NCBI GenBank assembly: GCA_025200525.1
Contig: CM045758.1
Span: forward strand, 558,001-622,000
Direction: 5' to 3'
Length of the DNA stretch: 64,000 nt
Origin: Camellia lanceoleosa
Lineage: Eukaryota; Streptophyta; Magnoliopsida; Ericales; Theaceae
The notes below the pieces were generated by a model. The model had not been told where the DNA came from and searched no databases. It worked only from the letters and a program-made list of their open reading frames with translations. The position numbers were made by a program, and so were the translations under genes. This document shows, one piece after another, positions 11,566 to 23,599 of this stretch. Numbering within the stretch: the first letter of the stretch is position 1; each line of letters starts with the position of its first letter.

Positions 11566-13130
11566 TGTTTACAAAAATATTTTAGTTTTACGTTTGTAAG
11601 GGGTGTTCCAGGTGAATAGTGATTAAGAGAGTGATTAGAGAGGCAAAACAATGTTAATGGTTCAACAAAGTCGGAATGGCTGGAGAAATGAGTCAACAAA
11701 ATCTGGGAAAGGTGAAGAATGAGTAATTGGGTGAGGGTGGAGCAAGTAATTCAAGGAGAAGAGAATGACAGTGCACAAATGGGCAGCATCTCCCAAAGTC
11801 TCCAAAAATCCTCCTTTTAGTCCTTAGGAAATGGATGCTATTTATAGGCTTTTCCTTGGCACCAAAGGATAACAAGTGGCCCAATAAAGTGATGACATGT
11901 GTCCTTAAGAATCACATGGAATATTCTGCCTTGGACCACTAGGCTGAAGGTGCCACGTGTCCCTTGGCATGTACTATGTACTATTTGTTTGGCACATATG
12001 TCTCAGTAAGTGCACTTGCAGCAGGAGTGTCTGCTGTTGCAACTTGCCTCCTCAGCTTGAACCTCAGCAAGTGCACTTGCGGCGATAATGTTTGTCGCTG
12101 CACTTGTCTTCTCAATTCAGTTTAGTTAAGACATGTATTCTCAGGATTTCATAGCCTGTTATCAGCTATATTCATGTTCACCTCAATGATGCTTCCACTC
12201 TTAGCCACCTAACCACAAACTCCCTAGCTTCCCAAGGTGAAGGCCATAACCAAGCCTGCTATCAGCCATATTGTGCCTTAGTACCAAGCCCAAAGGGGCT
12301 TCCCTGGCCCTACTTGTGCAACCAAGGTAGGTTCATGACTTAGATAAATGGGAAGGGAGTCTCTTACGCTCAGGCTGCCCTTTTCCCATCTTCACAGGGT
12401 CACCGTGGTATATTGGTATTTCTGAGGCTGCTATTAGCTCCAGCTAGTAAGCTTTGAGGCCTACTATCAACGCCAAGCCAATGAGCTTTGGGGCTTGCTA
12501 TTAGCACCGAGCTAATGATGACTTTGAGGGCCTGCTATCAGCCCTAGGCTAGAAATGCCTTGGGGCCTACTATCAGCACCAAGCATTAGCCTCTACTTGT
12601 AAATAAGAAGCTTCCGCCAAAGGCTGCTATCACCTTGGTGGAGTCTTCCCTTCACAAGTCAGTTGCGATAGTTGTAGTTTTTAGAGTGGCTATTTCCCAC
12701 AGCAAGTTCAAATGGCAGCATCGACAATACTAGAGATTGCAGCGCCGACAAAGTACCTCCGTAACTTGGCCGCTACAAGTGTTGCTTCTGTAACTTAGTT
12801 GCTCCGATTTTCGCTTTACCTAAGCAACTTCAAGTGGCGGCACTGACAATACTTGAGATAGCGGGGCCGACAATACTAGGAATGGCGGCACTGAGTCAAA
12901 GTGCCTCAGCAACTTGACCGTTGCAAGTGTTACCTCTGCAACTTGATTTAGACATTTTTCTTCATGGAGCTTGTTTGGACCCTTGGCGGGTTGGACTTGT
13001 TCCGGCCCACTGTTAATCCACTTCCCTTGGGCTTTAGTCATGCTTCTTTAATCATTCCTAGTCACCTAACAGGGTGACCTCCGTACTTAGGTCCATACTT
13101 AATTTTGATCTTAATTTTTGACCCTCTACA
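11566..13130 (-). mobile_element. 3' LTR of a Tat-lineage Ty3/gypsy element
   Basis: On the minus strand the LTR starts TGTAGAGGGTC at 13130, directly after a purine tract. A probable end ...TTTGTAAACA lies at 11566, giving about 1.57 kb. A TATA box lies about 1.3 kb from the LTR start. The body has degenerate short repeats: 'gcctgctatcagc'-like words at 12255-12595 and 'gcggcactgacaatact'-like words at 12710-12895. The matching 5' LTR is not in the window, so the lower boundary rests only on the TG...CA rule. Confidence 0.6.
11838..11849 (-). promoter_or_regulatory. LTR TATA box
   Basis: The minus strand reads CCTATAAATAGC, a strong plant TATA box, correctly oriented for transcription of the minus-strand LTR element. 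Confidence 0.55.
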
Positions 13131-13141
13131 TTTGTCCCCTG
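13131..13141 (-). other. Polypurine tract
   Basis: The minus strand reads caggggacaaa immediately before the LTR start TGTAGAGG. This is the expected plus-strand primer site of an LTR retrotransposon. Confidence 0.6.
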
Positions 13142-13259
13142 CACGTGTGAAGAACATGTGTTTTTCTACGTGTGCATAATGTTAGGCTTCAAGTGAACCT
13201 CACCAGTAATGTTTCTTCACTTAGTACTCCTTTAACTTTGGTTGCATAAGTGCAACTTT

Positions 13260-16200
13260 CTTGTCTAGGGTCTGTTCATCTCAAAGAGGGATAATGTCTC
13301 TACTACTACTCCCTTAGGCTCATGTAGCTCATCCAGTATTGTGCGGTTTTTTTTTTCAGACTTCGATGATGTACCCATTGGCTTGCTTCTTCATTGGTCC
13401 AAAACTCAAAGCATAATGACTTCTAACACCGAAAGGGGTAATAATAGTGGTCACAAGGAGTTTCCCTAATGAAGATGCAGAGGTAGTAAAAGGTGGTAGT
13501 GGAGACTTCGTCCTTGAGACCCCTAGAGCTGATCATAGGGTGAACATATCTTTTGGTCTGGAACTGCTTAATATGGAGGTTGCTTATGGAGTTCTTCTCC
13601 TGCCCAATCTTCACTAGTTCCACATTTTGAGGTTGTTGTAACCCAAATTACTGTGGAAGTTGAAAACATCGCGGTTGACTTTAATATTGTCAATCTAGGC
13701 TTGGTTCGCTTGGCAGAGTTGGCTATGAACTTAGAGGCTATCACGACCCAAACCTGCCCTTATAGGTTTAGCATCATAACCGGCCAGTAACTCGAGATTA
13801 CCAAAGGCCTGTTTTACAGTAATACGGTAAATGGGGTTGGCAGAAGCCAATAAAGAATAAAATATATCGTCCAATGAGCTGTGAAGACTTATATGAGCAA
13901 ACAAACTTATATAGATATTCACATGGTCCAAGTCAAGCTTTGTTCAAAAACAAAACCATAGTTTAAGGATTTAATCCCAATAACACAAATCAATCTTATC
14001 AACAGTCATAACCATATATAACACTTGTCTCCGTACTATTCAAACACTTAGTTACAAGAATAAAAGGGTGAACTCAATCACCCAATTAAGACTTGGAGCT
14101 TGATTGTTCGAAACCTCACAATGAGGCACGGTAGTTGGCTTGACAAAAACAGGGTTCGGGTCGACGCCGCTAAGTCAAGTTCGGTCTGGTGCTTGATTAC
14201 CTACATATATATATATATATATATTAAATAATGAGCTAGAGCCCAGTGGATAACAATTGTGTAAAGGGGTTTATGAATGATGCCCTTATAACAATTCAAA
14301 ACAGTCAGTTTCAATAGTGAATCAGTTCACAAAGCAGTATTTCATACATTGCAGAGCCATATGAAATCATAGTAGTCATACGTGGTACATCCAATAGTAG
14401 AACAGTACAATAGGTCTTAAAGATTGAACAGTCATTATAATGGCCATTAATATAGTAAACAATAGTTCCAATAATTGGAACTGACAGAGATCTTTGTAAC
14501 AGTAGTAGTAACAGTAGCAGTAAACAGTAGTAGTATGCTATGGATGCCATGAATACAGTTCATAAAATAGGACAATCATTTATTCAATAAACAGTATCGT
14601 TTCAGAAACAGAACTTAGCAATATCATTCAAAAAATAATTGACACTTGAACATAGTTTTACAATATTGTTACTCATAGTGGGCCCCTTGAAACACGTGCT
14701 TCAGATGCAGTGTCCAACCTAAAGAAATATATTCAAGCATAACAACTCAATTACATACCATTCATTCAGTCGGTTTAGTTGGTTCTTAAACCTATTAAGT
14801 TCATTTGGTACTTTTTTATTTGGTTATTTATATTTGTTCTTTAATTTCTTTCGTGTTCATGATATACATATGAGTTTAAAACTCATGGTAAAACCATGCA
14901 AATGAAGGACCATAACATTGGACAAACTAAGAAAAACGAAACCGAAATCTTCTCGAAATCGCACGTGCGGAAAGCCTAGCCGCAAGTGCGGAACCACCAC
15001 CACACGTGCGCTCCACAAGTGCAATTAAAACAGTGTTTGAGCCTTGCTGTGTTCTGATCTCTGCACGTGCGGGCTCACAGCCGCACATGCAGTTCTGAGC
15101 CAAATTCAATTCGAAATTTTGCTTCAACGTTGGAACTCATTCTTTTGTAAATACAACTCCAATTCTATGCATTTCAACCCCAAAACTCTTAAAACATCTT
15201 TCATTTTACATTTCTAACTTCAAATAAAATTTATAACTTCATAAACAATACCCAATTTCTACTTAAAGATCAAAATCTAGAATTGAAGTGTAATATAAAA
15301 CATGCATATTTGAGTTCCAATTCTCAAAATTCATGGAGCTTTCCTCCTCAATTCTCAACTTCAAAAACTTCTTGAAAACAACTTAACTGGAATTCCCAAC
15401 ATCAAATACAAATTAAAACTTAAAACCAAAGCCCAAATTTCCAATTGAAAGCTCAAACTCTTCAATTAAATTGTGAACTTATTAAACGTATGTTTAAGAG
15501 CTTCAACTTAAACTCTTATGAATAAATTCCTTTGAAATAAATAGAAGCCATGCAAGAAAACAAGTTTGTGATTAAGATTTCATGAATTTATGCCATGCAT
15601 GTTCAAATCTTGAACTAATTTCTACAATTCTTCTCTTTTATGCTCATATGAGTTCTCAACATTAATTTACACCATTAAACTATATACTTGAGAGTTCTAA
15701 ACTCATCTTTTATGGATAAATTCTATGAAATTACATGAACCATGTATGAACCATGAAAGAAACAAATATATAAACATGATTTGCTACAAATTTATACCAT
15801 GCATGTCATGATTATGAACTCAATTCACCAATTTCTTCCTTATCTTAATCATACATATATTTTCTAATTCAATTATTCCATAATACTGCCAATTAAGCTT
15901 GATTCCTTCTTAATTAACTTAAATTCCATGGGTTCATGAGTATAACAAGTCAAATTCATGAAACTAGAAGAGAATTCCTATCTTAAGCTGATGAATTTAT
16001 AGAGATCAAAGCTTTTCTTCTTCTTGCTCTTCTTTTCTTCCTTTCTTCTTTTCTTGAGCTCTCTCTCAAGAACTCTCTCTCTAGTTGTATATTTTCCAAC
16101 AAAACCCACTAACTTCTTCTTTTCTACTTAAATTGATGAATAGGTTTAGGAAGCTTAATTAATCTCTAATTTCCTCTAAGCTCTAATTAATTATAAGCAA

Positions 16201-17945
16201 TAAATTCCATTGAATTCCACTATTCATATACTTAATTAAATCATCAAACTATAATTTAAATTAAGCTACACTTAATTGTACTAATGTGAATTAGGCTCAA
16301 TTAAGTTGATTAGTTAATCAAAGCTTAAATTAAATAATTAGAGCTTAGTTTAATTGAATTTAATCTAATTAATTTGATCTGAATCAATTTTTAATTAAAT
16401 TTCACAATAGACTTTAAAAATTACGGTAATCACAATAAAGTAATCAATTTCGATTTATGTCGCCTTTACGGCCCTCAATTTCATATTTTAGTAGAATTCA
16501 GAACATATTTTTCTATGATGAACAGATATGGATTCAAAACTCTTACGAAACACATAATTAGCATCCAAAATTACATTAAACACATAATCACATGTATAAT
16601 TAATGACTTAATAGCTTAATCTGGAACAGGGTTGTCATAGAGGCTGCCGCTGCTATTGTTTAAACTTTTGACCCCATTGCCTCTGCAACTCTTGAATAAG
16701 TTGTTGACTTATACCTTACTCACTTCCCTGAGTTATCCTCTGAACTTGTGTCTCAAGACCTTTTGTTGGTCTGAATATGGATGATCTTGTCTTGTACTAG
16801 GAGGAGCTTGGTGATAGGCTTCTTTATTTTAGAAAGAGGCAATGTCTCTGTCATTCTTTCTTAAAGCTCAAGTGGCCCATCGACAATTGTTGGGCTTCTT
16901 CATATTGTGAGGATTATGACAACCTTACTGCCTTACTGATCTCTCGACCAAAGACTTGTAGGCTGGTACTTTTAGACATTAAGGACGAACTAATTGGCTA
17001 GGTCCAAGTCATGAAGGGAGACCGTGGCAACTTTCCCACTGAGGGTGATGGTAAGGAGCAGCGCCAAGTTATAGTTGACACCCAAGTTGTAGGTGATGAG
17101 ATAGCTGTTGAGGGTGTTCCAAGCCCAGAGGTTCCGGACCCTATTAGCTTTGCCCTTATTCTAGCTTTTTCTGTAGACTCTAACTGCTCCTCTGTTGGCG
17201 GTGATGACTTCGTTCTTGAGACTCCTAACGATGACCATGGGGTGAACGTATCACTTGGCCTTGAAAACCTCCCCCCCTCCAAATGGAGGTTGTCTCTAGG
17301 GTTCATCTCATTCTGCTGAATCTTTGTTGGTCGCACAGACTAGAGTTGTTGAGACATGAGTTGCTGAGAGCTGAAGACATGGTAGTTGGCTTCTAATAGT
17401 TGGGCGTTCTACAAGTTTGCCCCCTGTGACTCAGATTGGTGGTGCTGTGGCAGGGTCTTCTATGCCTTCTGGGAGGGTCCCTTCCTTGAACTAGTGGGTA
17501 TTTGCGGAGGCTGCTCTCATACTTGTTCGCATTCAAGTGCTGCACCTGGAGACTTTTACTGCTTTTAATGTTCTAAGCTCAATGGCGCAAACGACATTGC
17601 TAGAGCCTTTCATTGGTTTTGTTCGTGATCTTGTTAGCAAGAGAGTTTTGACAGCTTTAGGCAAGTTTATGGAAGGTGTTGAGGCAAACCTTAGTGGGCT
17701 TGAGAGAAATGGCCTGAACTTGTCTTGGATGAAGGCAAGGCTCCAGGTGGTTGATGGGTTCCTTGAGCACGCTGACAACATAGCCATGATTTCTTCTTTG
17801 GAGGAGACCATCAAAGATTGCGAGGGTGCCTTGGGATAACATCGCCAAAACTTGGCTCGGTTTAAGGAGAAGGATTTTGCTCTTGTTGCTCAGCTGCCTC
17901 AAGATGTTGGTTTGACAGACTCCTTGATGACGGGTCTGATATGAT
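13260..17945 (+). pseudogene. Antisense extra ORF (aORF) of the Tat element, duplicated and interrupted
   Basis: Tat-lineage elements often carry extra ORFs between integrase and 3' LTR, sometimes antisense; many encode plant-mobile-domain-like proteins. This plus-strand region lies exactly there, antisense to the integrase. Two diverged copies of one segment are present. Copy A (13260-13739) and copy B (from about 16830) share aaagagg..aatgtctct, then gacttcgt.cttgagac.cct, then gggtgaac.tatc. Copy B continues with 17011-17319 (FVLETPNDDHGVNVSLGLEN) and 17537-17942, an amphipathic, probably coiled-coil C-terminus (MISSLEETIKDCEGALG) with a stop at 17837-17839. A solo LTR splits copy A. I could not identify the plant mobile domain core itself, so that family assignment is an inference from position. 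Confidence 0.5.
13740..16637 (-). mobile_element. Solo LTR, Ty3/gypsy
   Basis: The minus strand starts TGACAACCCTG at 16637 and ends ...GGGTCGTGAT at 13740. The 8-mer tagaggct occurs directly on both sides (13732-13739 and 16638-16645), marking the target duplication. Without the insert the flanking reading joins smoothly (LAELAMNLE then AAAAIV). The 3' end has 'ggtaatctcg.gttactggcc', the same motif as near the end of the TR-GAG LTR at 30921-30945. The element is therefore of a related LTR family. No gag or pol is inside. The short ORFs within are not real genes. Confidence 0.7.
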
Positions 17946-18239
17946 GTAGTTCTTTTTTTGCTTTTTCTTTTCTTTGTCACAACTTCTTTTCAAACATTGT
18001 AATCATGTTCTGGAAGTTTGACTTTTATGAAAAGTATGGATGTTGGTAGTACTTTTGAGTTTCATTTCATCGCTTTCTTTACATTGCTTTTACACTGCTT
18101 CTAAAGATAAGCTAAACTCTTGCCATGAATAAAACTTCATTATGACTAAGTCTTTACATGGATAAAATTTCACCAAGTATGGAAAACTTTCTTCACACTA
18201 AGTGTTGGGAAATATTAACAAAGACTTGAAACTGTTTAT

Positions 18240-19054
18240 TATCAAAACTAAAGAAAATATTCCTTTACATACTTTGCATTTACAAGACTAGTTCTGAATC
18301 CATCATCTACCTTCACCAACTTGTAGTACCCACTGCTACTTGCCTCAGCAACTTCGTAAGGGCCTTCCTATTTTTGTGAGAACTTGGAGATTGGTTGCCC
18401 CCACATGATTGCATCCACTGTTTTCCACACAAGGTCCCCTTCTTTGAACTCTATGCTCTAGATAGATTGATTGTAGGCATGGGCTATGGACTGATGGTAT
18501 TTTTCCATTACCCGCGAGACTTGATCTCTTCTTTCTTCGGTTGCCTTTATGTCACTTCTTTTGGTATCTAGAACTAAGTGTGCTGACGTAGCCATTCTTG
18601 CTAAGGATACTACCAACTTAACCGGTAGCACGATTTCGGACCCATACACTAGGAAAAATGGGGTTGCCTGGGCCAGCTTTCTTTTTGATGTTCTATATGC
18701 CTAAAGTGCTATGGGGAGTTATTCAGACCACGTGCCCTTCATCCATCATCTTGCTCAATATTCGGATAAAGGTCTTGTTAGTTGCCTTAACCTTTCCATT
18801 CCCTTGGGGGTAATATGGAGTGAACTTGTGGTGCGTGATTCGATAAGTATCCAACAGTCTTCTCACATGGTTCACAAAAGGAGTTCCATTGTCGGATAAC
18901 ACCACTTTAGGTATGCCAAACACAAATGATGTTTTCTTTGATAAAATTGGCTACTCCTGCGCAATTTCGCCTTTCTCATTGGTATGGCCTCTACCCATTT
19001 GATGCTAACTTCAATCGCAACAAGTATCCATTGGTAACCTTTTGGCTGCTGTGC
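18240..19054 (-). pseudogene. Integrase (Ty3/gypsy, Tat lineage), truncated
   Basis: The minus strand encodes the catalytic half of a gypsy integrase in several frames. From 19054 down there is GYQWILVAIE..KWVEAIP, then FGIPKVVLSDNGTPFVN with the catalytic Asp-Asn-Gly (18923 down), then TPYYPQGNGKVKATNKT with the last core residue lost in context. The conserved YGSEIVLPV segment is at 18649-18623. The C-terminal EGDLVWK-like DNA-binding region follows to about 18300. Frames are shifted near 18940 and 18690, and stops are present, so it is inactive. Everything upstream of the core (zinc domain, RNase H, RT, gag) is missing because an LTR begins at 19055. Confidence 0.85.
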
Positions 19055-20965
19055 TGTAACGCTCCGAAAATAATAATAATAATAATAAAATGAGACTAAT
19101 GATTAATTAAGCAACATCATAATCCGAGAATAAGTCCTTCCATTCATATACTTCCAGTGTACAAAATAGTAACACATGCATTTATACATTTATAAGTCCT
19201 AACCCTGAATCTATCGCATGTGTTATAAACAAAAGATAGGAAATAATAGTTAAACAGATATATAATTGCCCTAGTGGCTACAACTTTTCAAGACGGTGCT
19301 TGGTTATAACAAAAGTGATTTAGAAACTTAATACAAATAAAGCCCTAGGCTTGTACAAAATAATTACAATAATAACAAAAAAGAGAAGCTCTTGGCTCCA
19401 AGTCCTACCAAGCTACTACCTTGGCGGAGGCATATTATCAACACCTGAAAATGGTTTTTCACATAGGGTGAGCCAAAACCCAGTAAAGATACTTTAACAC
19501 AATGTATGAATCTTAATAGAGTTATAAGGTGAATGCATATGCAATGCACGTGTCAAAGCACTTTATATCTCTTTCCAAAACTATGCCATGCCAAGTTTAT
19601 ATCACAGTTCATGAAATCATTTGCTTTACAATAGAAAACAGGGCGGTAGATACAACACTAGAAATCTCTAAGATGTGTCTGCAAGTAGGCTACAAGCACT
19701 ATCAATTTGTTATTTTTATCGATATTAACCGAAAGGCTCGACACAAACCGCGCGGGTTTTTGGATTTTCACCAAGGACACACATGCCAACATAATACCAC
19801 AACTGTACTCTTATCCAAATTCACCAAGGTATTCACCCATTTTTCTCAAAATGATAAACATTTCCAACGTGTTAAATATGTTACAATGCTCAATGCAAAT
19901 GGATGAGAAATTAGTTTCAATTCACCTAATTCTTATGCAATTTCTACAACAATCATAGCTATTTTCCACCAATAGCCCAAAACAGATATCTCTAAACAGA
20001 TAATTAATTTTCAACACAGATATACTTTCCAACATTTCCAAATATGAGTGATAATTCATATTCAACCCTACCATCATCATCAACATTGTTCCAATTCCAT
20101 AAAACCAACATCAATTCCATCTTCTCTTTACAAAAATCAAATTCTCACAATTTAGGGCAAAACCCCACTTTCTTTAAAAATCAATCTCCATGGATAAAAT
20201 CCACTATTTATCCCAACCCAACCATTTTTACAAAGCCACTATCATATACAAGAACCCATTTTCAAAACATCTCTTTTGAATTTTTAAACCAAAACCCTAG
20301 ATTTTTGTTTAAAAATCTCCAAATCATAACATAGCTTAGAAAATCAAATAACTAAGTTAAAAATTAGACAAAGTGTCAAAGTAATCCCTACCAAAGAAGA
20401 CTCAAAGAAAAGATGGGAAGAACTAGACGGAGCCAAAAACATGAACTTCTCCGATTAGAATGAAGCCCTTGATGTGCTCTCTCTCTTTTTATCAAAGGGA
20501 CTAGAGTGTAAAGATTGATGGATCAAGGTGTATTTGGGCCAAATGTTCAAGAACTAGAGAGAGAGAGAGAGAGAGAAGATTTGAGATTTTGGAGTGTTTA
20601 GAGAGAGAGAGAGGTGAAAAAGTGATCCAAAAAGGTGACTTTACGGACTAATATACGCGTAGACCGCTTGAGTGCATAAATGGTCGCTCGAGCGACCAGA
20701 CACAACAAGTGAAACCACTCGAGCGAACAAAGTGACCGCTCAAGTGGAAAACACCACCTTCCCAGTACTTTTGCAGGCCTGCAAGTACTGAGAGTTTCAA
20801 AAGACCGCTCAAGCGCAAAAAGGATCACTCGAGCCAAGACCGCTCAAGCGCAAGAAGGATCGCTCGAGCCAAGGTTGCTCGAGCGCAAGAAACACTGCTC
20901 GAGCTAAGATTGCCATACTCCCAATAGTTTTGCAGACCTGCAAAAATACTATTAGGTCGTTCTTT
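19055..20965 (-). mobile_element. LTR fragment or solo LTR (Ty3/gypsy)
   Basis: The plus-strand start tgtaacgctccgaaaat is the reverse complement of a typical gypsy LTR end (...CGGAGCGTTACA), and it directly abuts the broken integrase. Inside, 'gggtgagccaaaacccagta' (19467-19487) is a motif common in such LTRs. The far boundary near 20965 is uncertain and I found no matching target duplication. The open frames at 19529-19958 and 20044-20334 have no recognisable family. Confidence 0.5.
20645..20960. repeat. Degenerate CTCGAGCG-type short repeats and palindromes
   Basis: About ten copies of a roughly 20-bp word (gctcgagcgcaagaaggatc and variants such as ccgctcaagcgcaa) follow one another. Two palindromes built on ttgcag(g/a)cctgcaa lie at 20772-20791 and 20932-20945. 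They sit at the start of the LTR on the minus strand. Confidence 0.6.
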
Positions 20966-20989
20966 GTGTAAAAGAGATAAGCAATTTTA

Positions 20990-22130
20990 AAGTTCTGTAA
21001 AAAAAAAGTTAGTTTGAAGATTTTTTATTTGTTCCAATTTTGACAGTTAAATATATCTAACTAGTTATATATAAAATATTCAATTCTGAAATGATTTGAT
21101 TCTCATTTTTAAACAATCAAACATGCTCTTGATTTTTCATTGCATAGAATTTGAATTAAACAAGATTGAATTTTTTTTGTTATTTTCTTTAAGTGATATT
21201 TTCTTCTTGTTTAGAGATATTTCCCAGGAAATGTAAATTTTTATTGTATATTTCTACTTATACTTATATAGTTTATCATTCTCAATTATGCATTTGTTTC
21301 TTGATGATCATTTTCAGCATTTCTTTGTTAATCTGTTTTTTTTCTTTCTGATGAGAATTTACATTTTAAGGCCAAAAAAAGGTTTTGGGTTATCCTCAAT
21401 TGAAAAATCTAATGCATGCCTATATATTCTTACCAAAACATTTTGTATGTATATTTATTTATATATATAGGATTGAAACAATTTGCTCCAAATTAGGAAA
21501 CTTTGCCTTACAATGTTAGTTCAGAAAGTTTTTCCAAACTAGTAGATTGTATAAACTGTTTTTGTTGAATTGAATCATTAAAATAGGTTTAGAAAAATTT
21601 TATTTCATTGGCAGCCGGATTTATGTAACATGTGTGTCTTTACACTCTTACCAAAAAGTTTGTATATAAATTGATTTATATGTGTGACATATGCGTTTAT
21701 ATTTTTTGTAATTGCCGGATATTTCTTAGATTGCTTACTGCTCCAACTTAGGAAACTTTGCATTTTTATTTGTGAATTTGGAATGTTTTGCCAAATTGTT
21801 ATTGTGTGACATGTTTTTGTTGGATTGAATCATAAAATAGGATCTAAAAAGCAAGACTAAATTGGTCCTTCCCCCTTTTGTAGTTGTATGCTTCTCTTTT
21901 TAAACTAATGTTTTTTTGTATTCATATTTGATAAGTCATTCCCAGTACCCTAATTAGTTTCTTCTCTTGTATTCATCGGTTTCTAATGTGATCATTGGAT
22001 TGGATAAAATTAGATTGAACCACATTTCTCAAATTGCCTAGATAATTTGCTTGAAGGCGAGCAATGTCTGAATTTTATTCTTAGATCTTAGTTTGCTTTT
22101 CTTTATTTGACTTAACTATTTTCTGCTAAG
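20990..22130. other. AT-rich DNA, probably intron of the RING pseudogene
   Basis: No coding segment is recognisable. It could be the first intron of the AIRP2-like pseudogene, whose 5' exon is not found. Confidence 0.35.
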
Positions 22131-23577
22131 ATAAAGGGCTTCTAATTATCCACAAGAATATGATGGTGTCTGCCTTTAGATGAGATTATCATATAGTCCG
22201 TGTTCTCGCATTTTTCTCTTTCTTGTTCAGTGGATTGATTGTCACCTTGCGGGTGCCCCTGGATTGCTTAGAATCCTTATTTATAAGGTCATTTACACTT
22301 TTTCATGCATTTCGTGTTTTTATGCTAATTCTCTTTTACTTGGAGAGATTTCTTGTTTTACTAACTTGAAGGCTATAACGTTGATAGGCGCTTGCAGGCT
22401 TATGAGGACGGCAAGACTACCATGTTTTTTATGAAAGGAAAGCTAGCATTAGAGAATTTTATGGTGACTGGACTAAGGAGCCTATTTGGTTGTGTTTCCC
22501 ATTTCTGCTTTTTGTTTTCGTTTTTGGGAGAAGTTCTTTGGCAAACTGTTTCTAAAAATGGTTTTCAGGAAAATGTTCTAAAAACAACCCACTTTTGACG
22601 AAACACCAAAAGGTGGTTTTGAAATTTTCGAAAATTGTTCACACAAAAATGAAAACAATGGTTAGAGTCTAAAACATTTCCGTTGGGAGTTGAAGTATCA
22701 AAGGGATCATGAATTTACTACCCTAGTTACAATGGTTAGATTCTTCAGCAAGATCTTCTGTGTGTTATTGTGCTTGGATTCTTTTACATGCATATCATAT
22801 CCACATCAAAAAAAAACTCTTTGGATCATGGAAGATGCTGGACAATATTGTCATTTGAAGATAATTGCTTAGTCATAAGGGAAATATATGATGCTGGGTG
22901 GATATTTCAACTATTGATATTAGAGTCTGAAACATTTCTGTTTGGACTTGAAGTATCAAAGGGATCATGACTTTCCTACCCCAGTTACAATGGTTAGATT
23001 CTTCAGCAAGATCTTTTGTGTGTTATTGGGCATGGATTGTTTTACATGCATATGATATCCATATCCAAAAAAAAAAAAAAAAGCTCTTTGGATCATGGAA
23101 GATGCTGGACAGTATTGTCATTTGAAGATAATTGCTTAGTGATAGGGGAAATATATGATGCTTGGTGGATATTTCAATTATTGATATTATATAATATATA
23201 TATATATATATCAATGTGTGTGTGCGCGCTTTGCACGAGGGTTTTCTAACTTGATTTTATGATTGCATTTGGCTTACATAATGCTTCAATATTTGATTAC
23301 ATGGTCTATATATCCCACAACTATAAATTGGTGGGCACCTTTTTGTCTGTTTTGAGTTTCATGGATGTTTAGAATTGGATTTCGTTGCCTAAAAATTTTA
23401 GAGGCAACTAATGTAGAATTAAATTGTTGTTTCAGGCGTACTCGGTCTCAGTCATGTCCTTTATGTAAAGACAGTCTCAAAAGAGTAGACTCTGGTGACC
23501 TTTGGGTCTACACTAGCGGCTGTAATGCCGTGGACTTCTCTTCAATTGCAAAGATGGTTCTTTCAAGTTGTATATAA
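22131..23577 (+). pseudogene. AIRP2: AIRP2-like RING E3 ubiquitin ligase, pseudogene fragment
   Basis: Arabidopsis AIRP2 is a cytosolic RING E3 ligase linked to abscisic-acid signalling. Three exon pieces are seen. Exon A (22131-22287) reads SNYPQEYDGVCL, stop, MRLSYSP...LFLVQWIDCHLAGA..LLRILIYK, with a TAG at 22177-22179 where Gln is expected. Exon B (from 22398, after gcttgcag) reads AYEDGKTTMFF and then shifts frame. Exon C (23436-23577, after tttcag) reads RTRSQSCPLCKDSLKRV.SGDLWVYT, holding only the last CPxC pair of the C3HC4 RING. The first exon and the exon with the first six zinc ligands are absent. A 258-bp tandem duplication fills the region where the missing exon should be. It is not functional. 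Confidence 0.85.
22665..23180. repeat. Tandem duplication, about 258-bp unit
   Basis: The segment starting gagtctaaaacatttccg at 22665 recurs at 22923 with a few changes. Both copies contain 'caaagggatcatga', 'gttagattcttcagcaagat', an A-run and 'ggaagatgctggaca'. It lies in what should be an intron or the missing RING exon of the AIRP2-like gene. Confidence 0.8.
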
Positions 23578-23599
23578 GTTTCTGTTTGTTCTTTGTTAG

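Noticed and set aside
18711..18899. Plus-strand 62-codon frame
   Set aside because: It is the complement of the integrase core on the minus strand.
19529..19958. 125- and 83-codon overlapping frames
   Set aside because: They lie in the same LTR, overlap in different frames and match no family I know.
20044..20334. 96-codon plus-strand frame (Asn/Phe-rich)
   Set aside because: It lies in an AT-rich LTR, antisense to it, with biased composition and no recognisable family.
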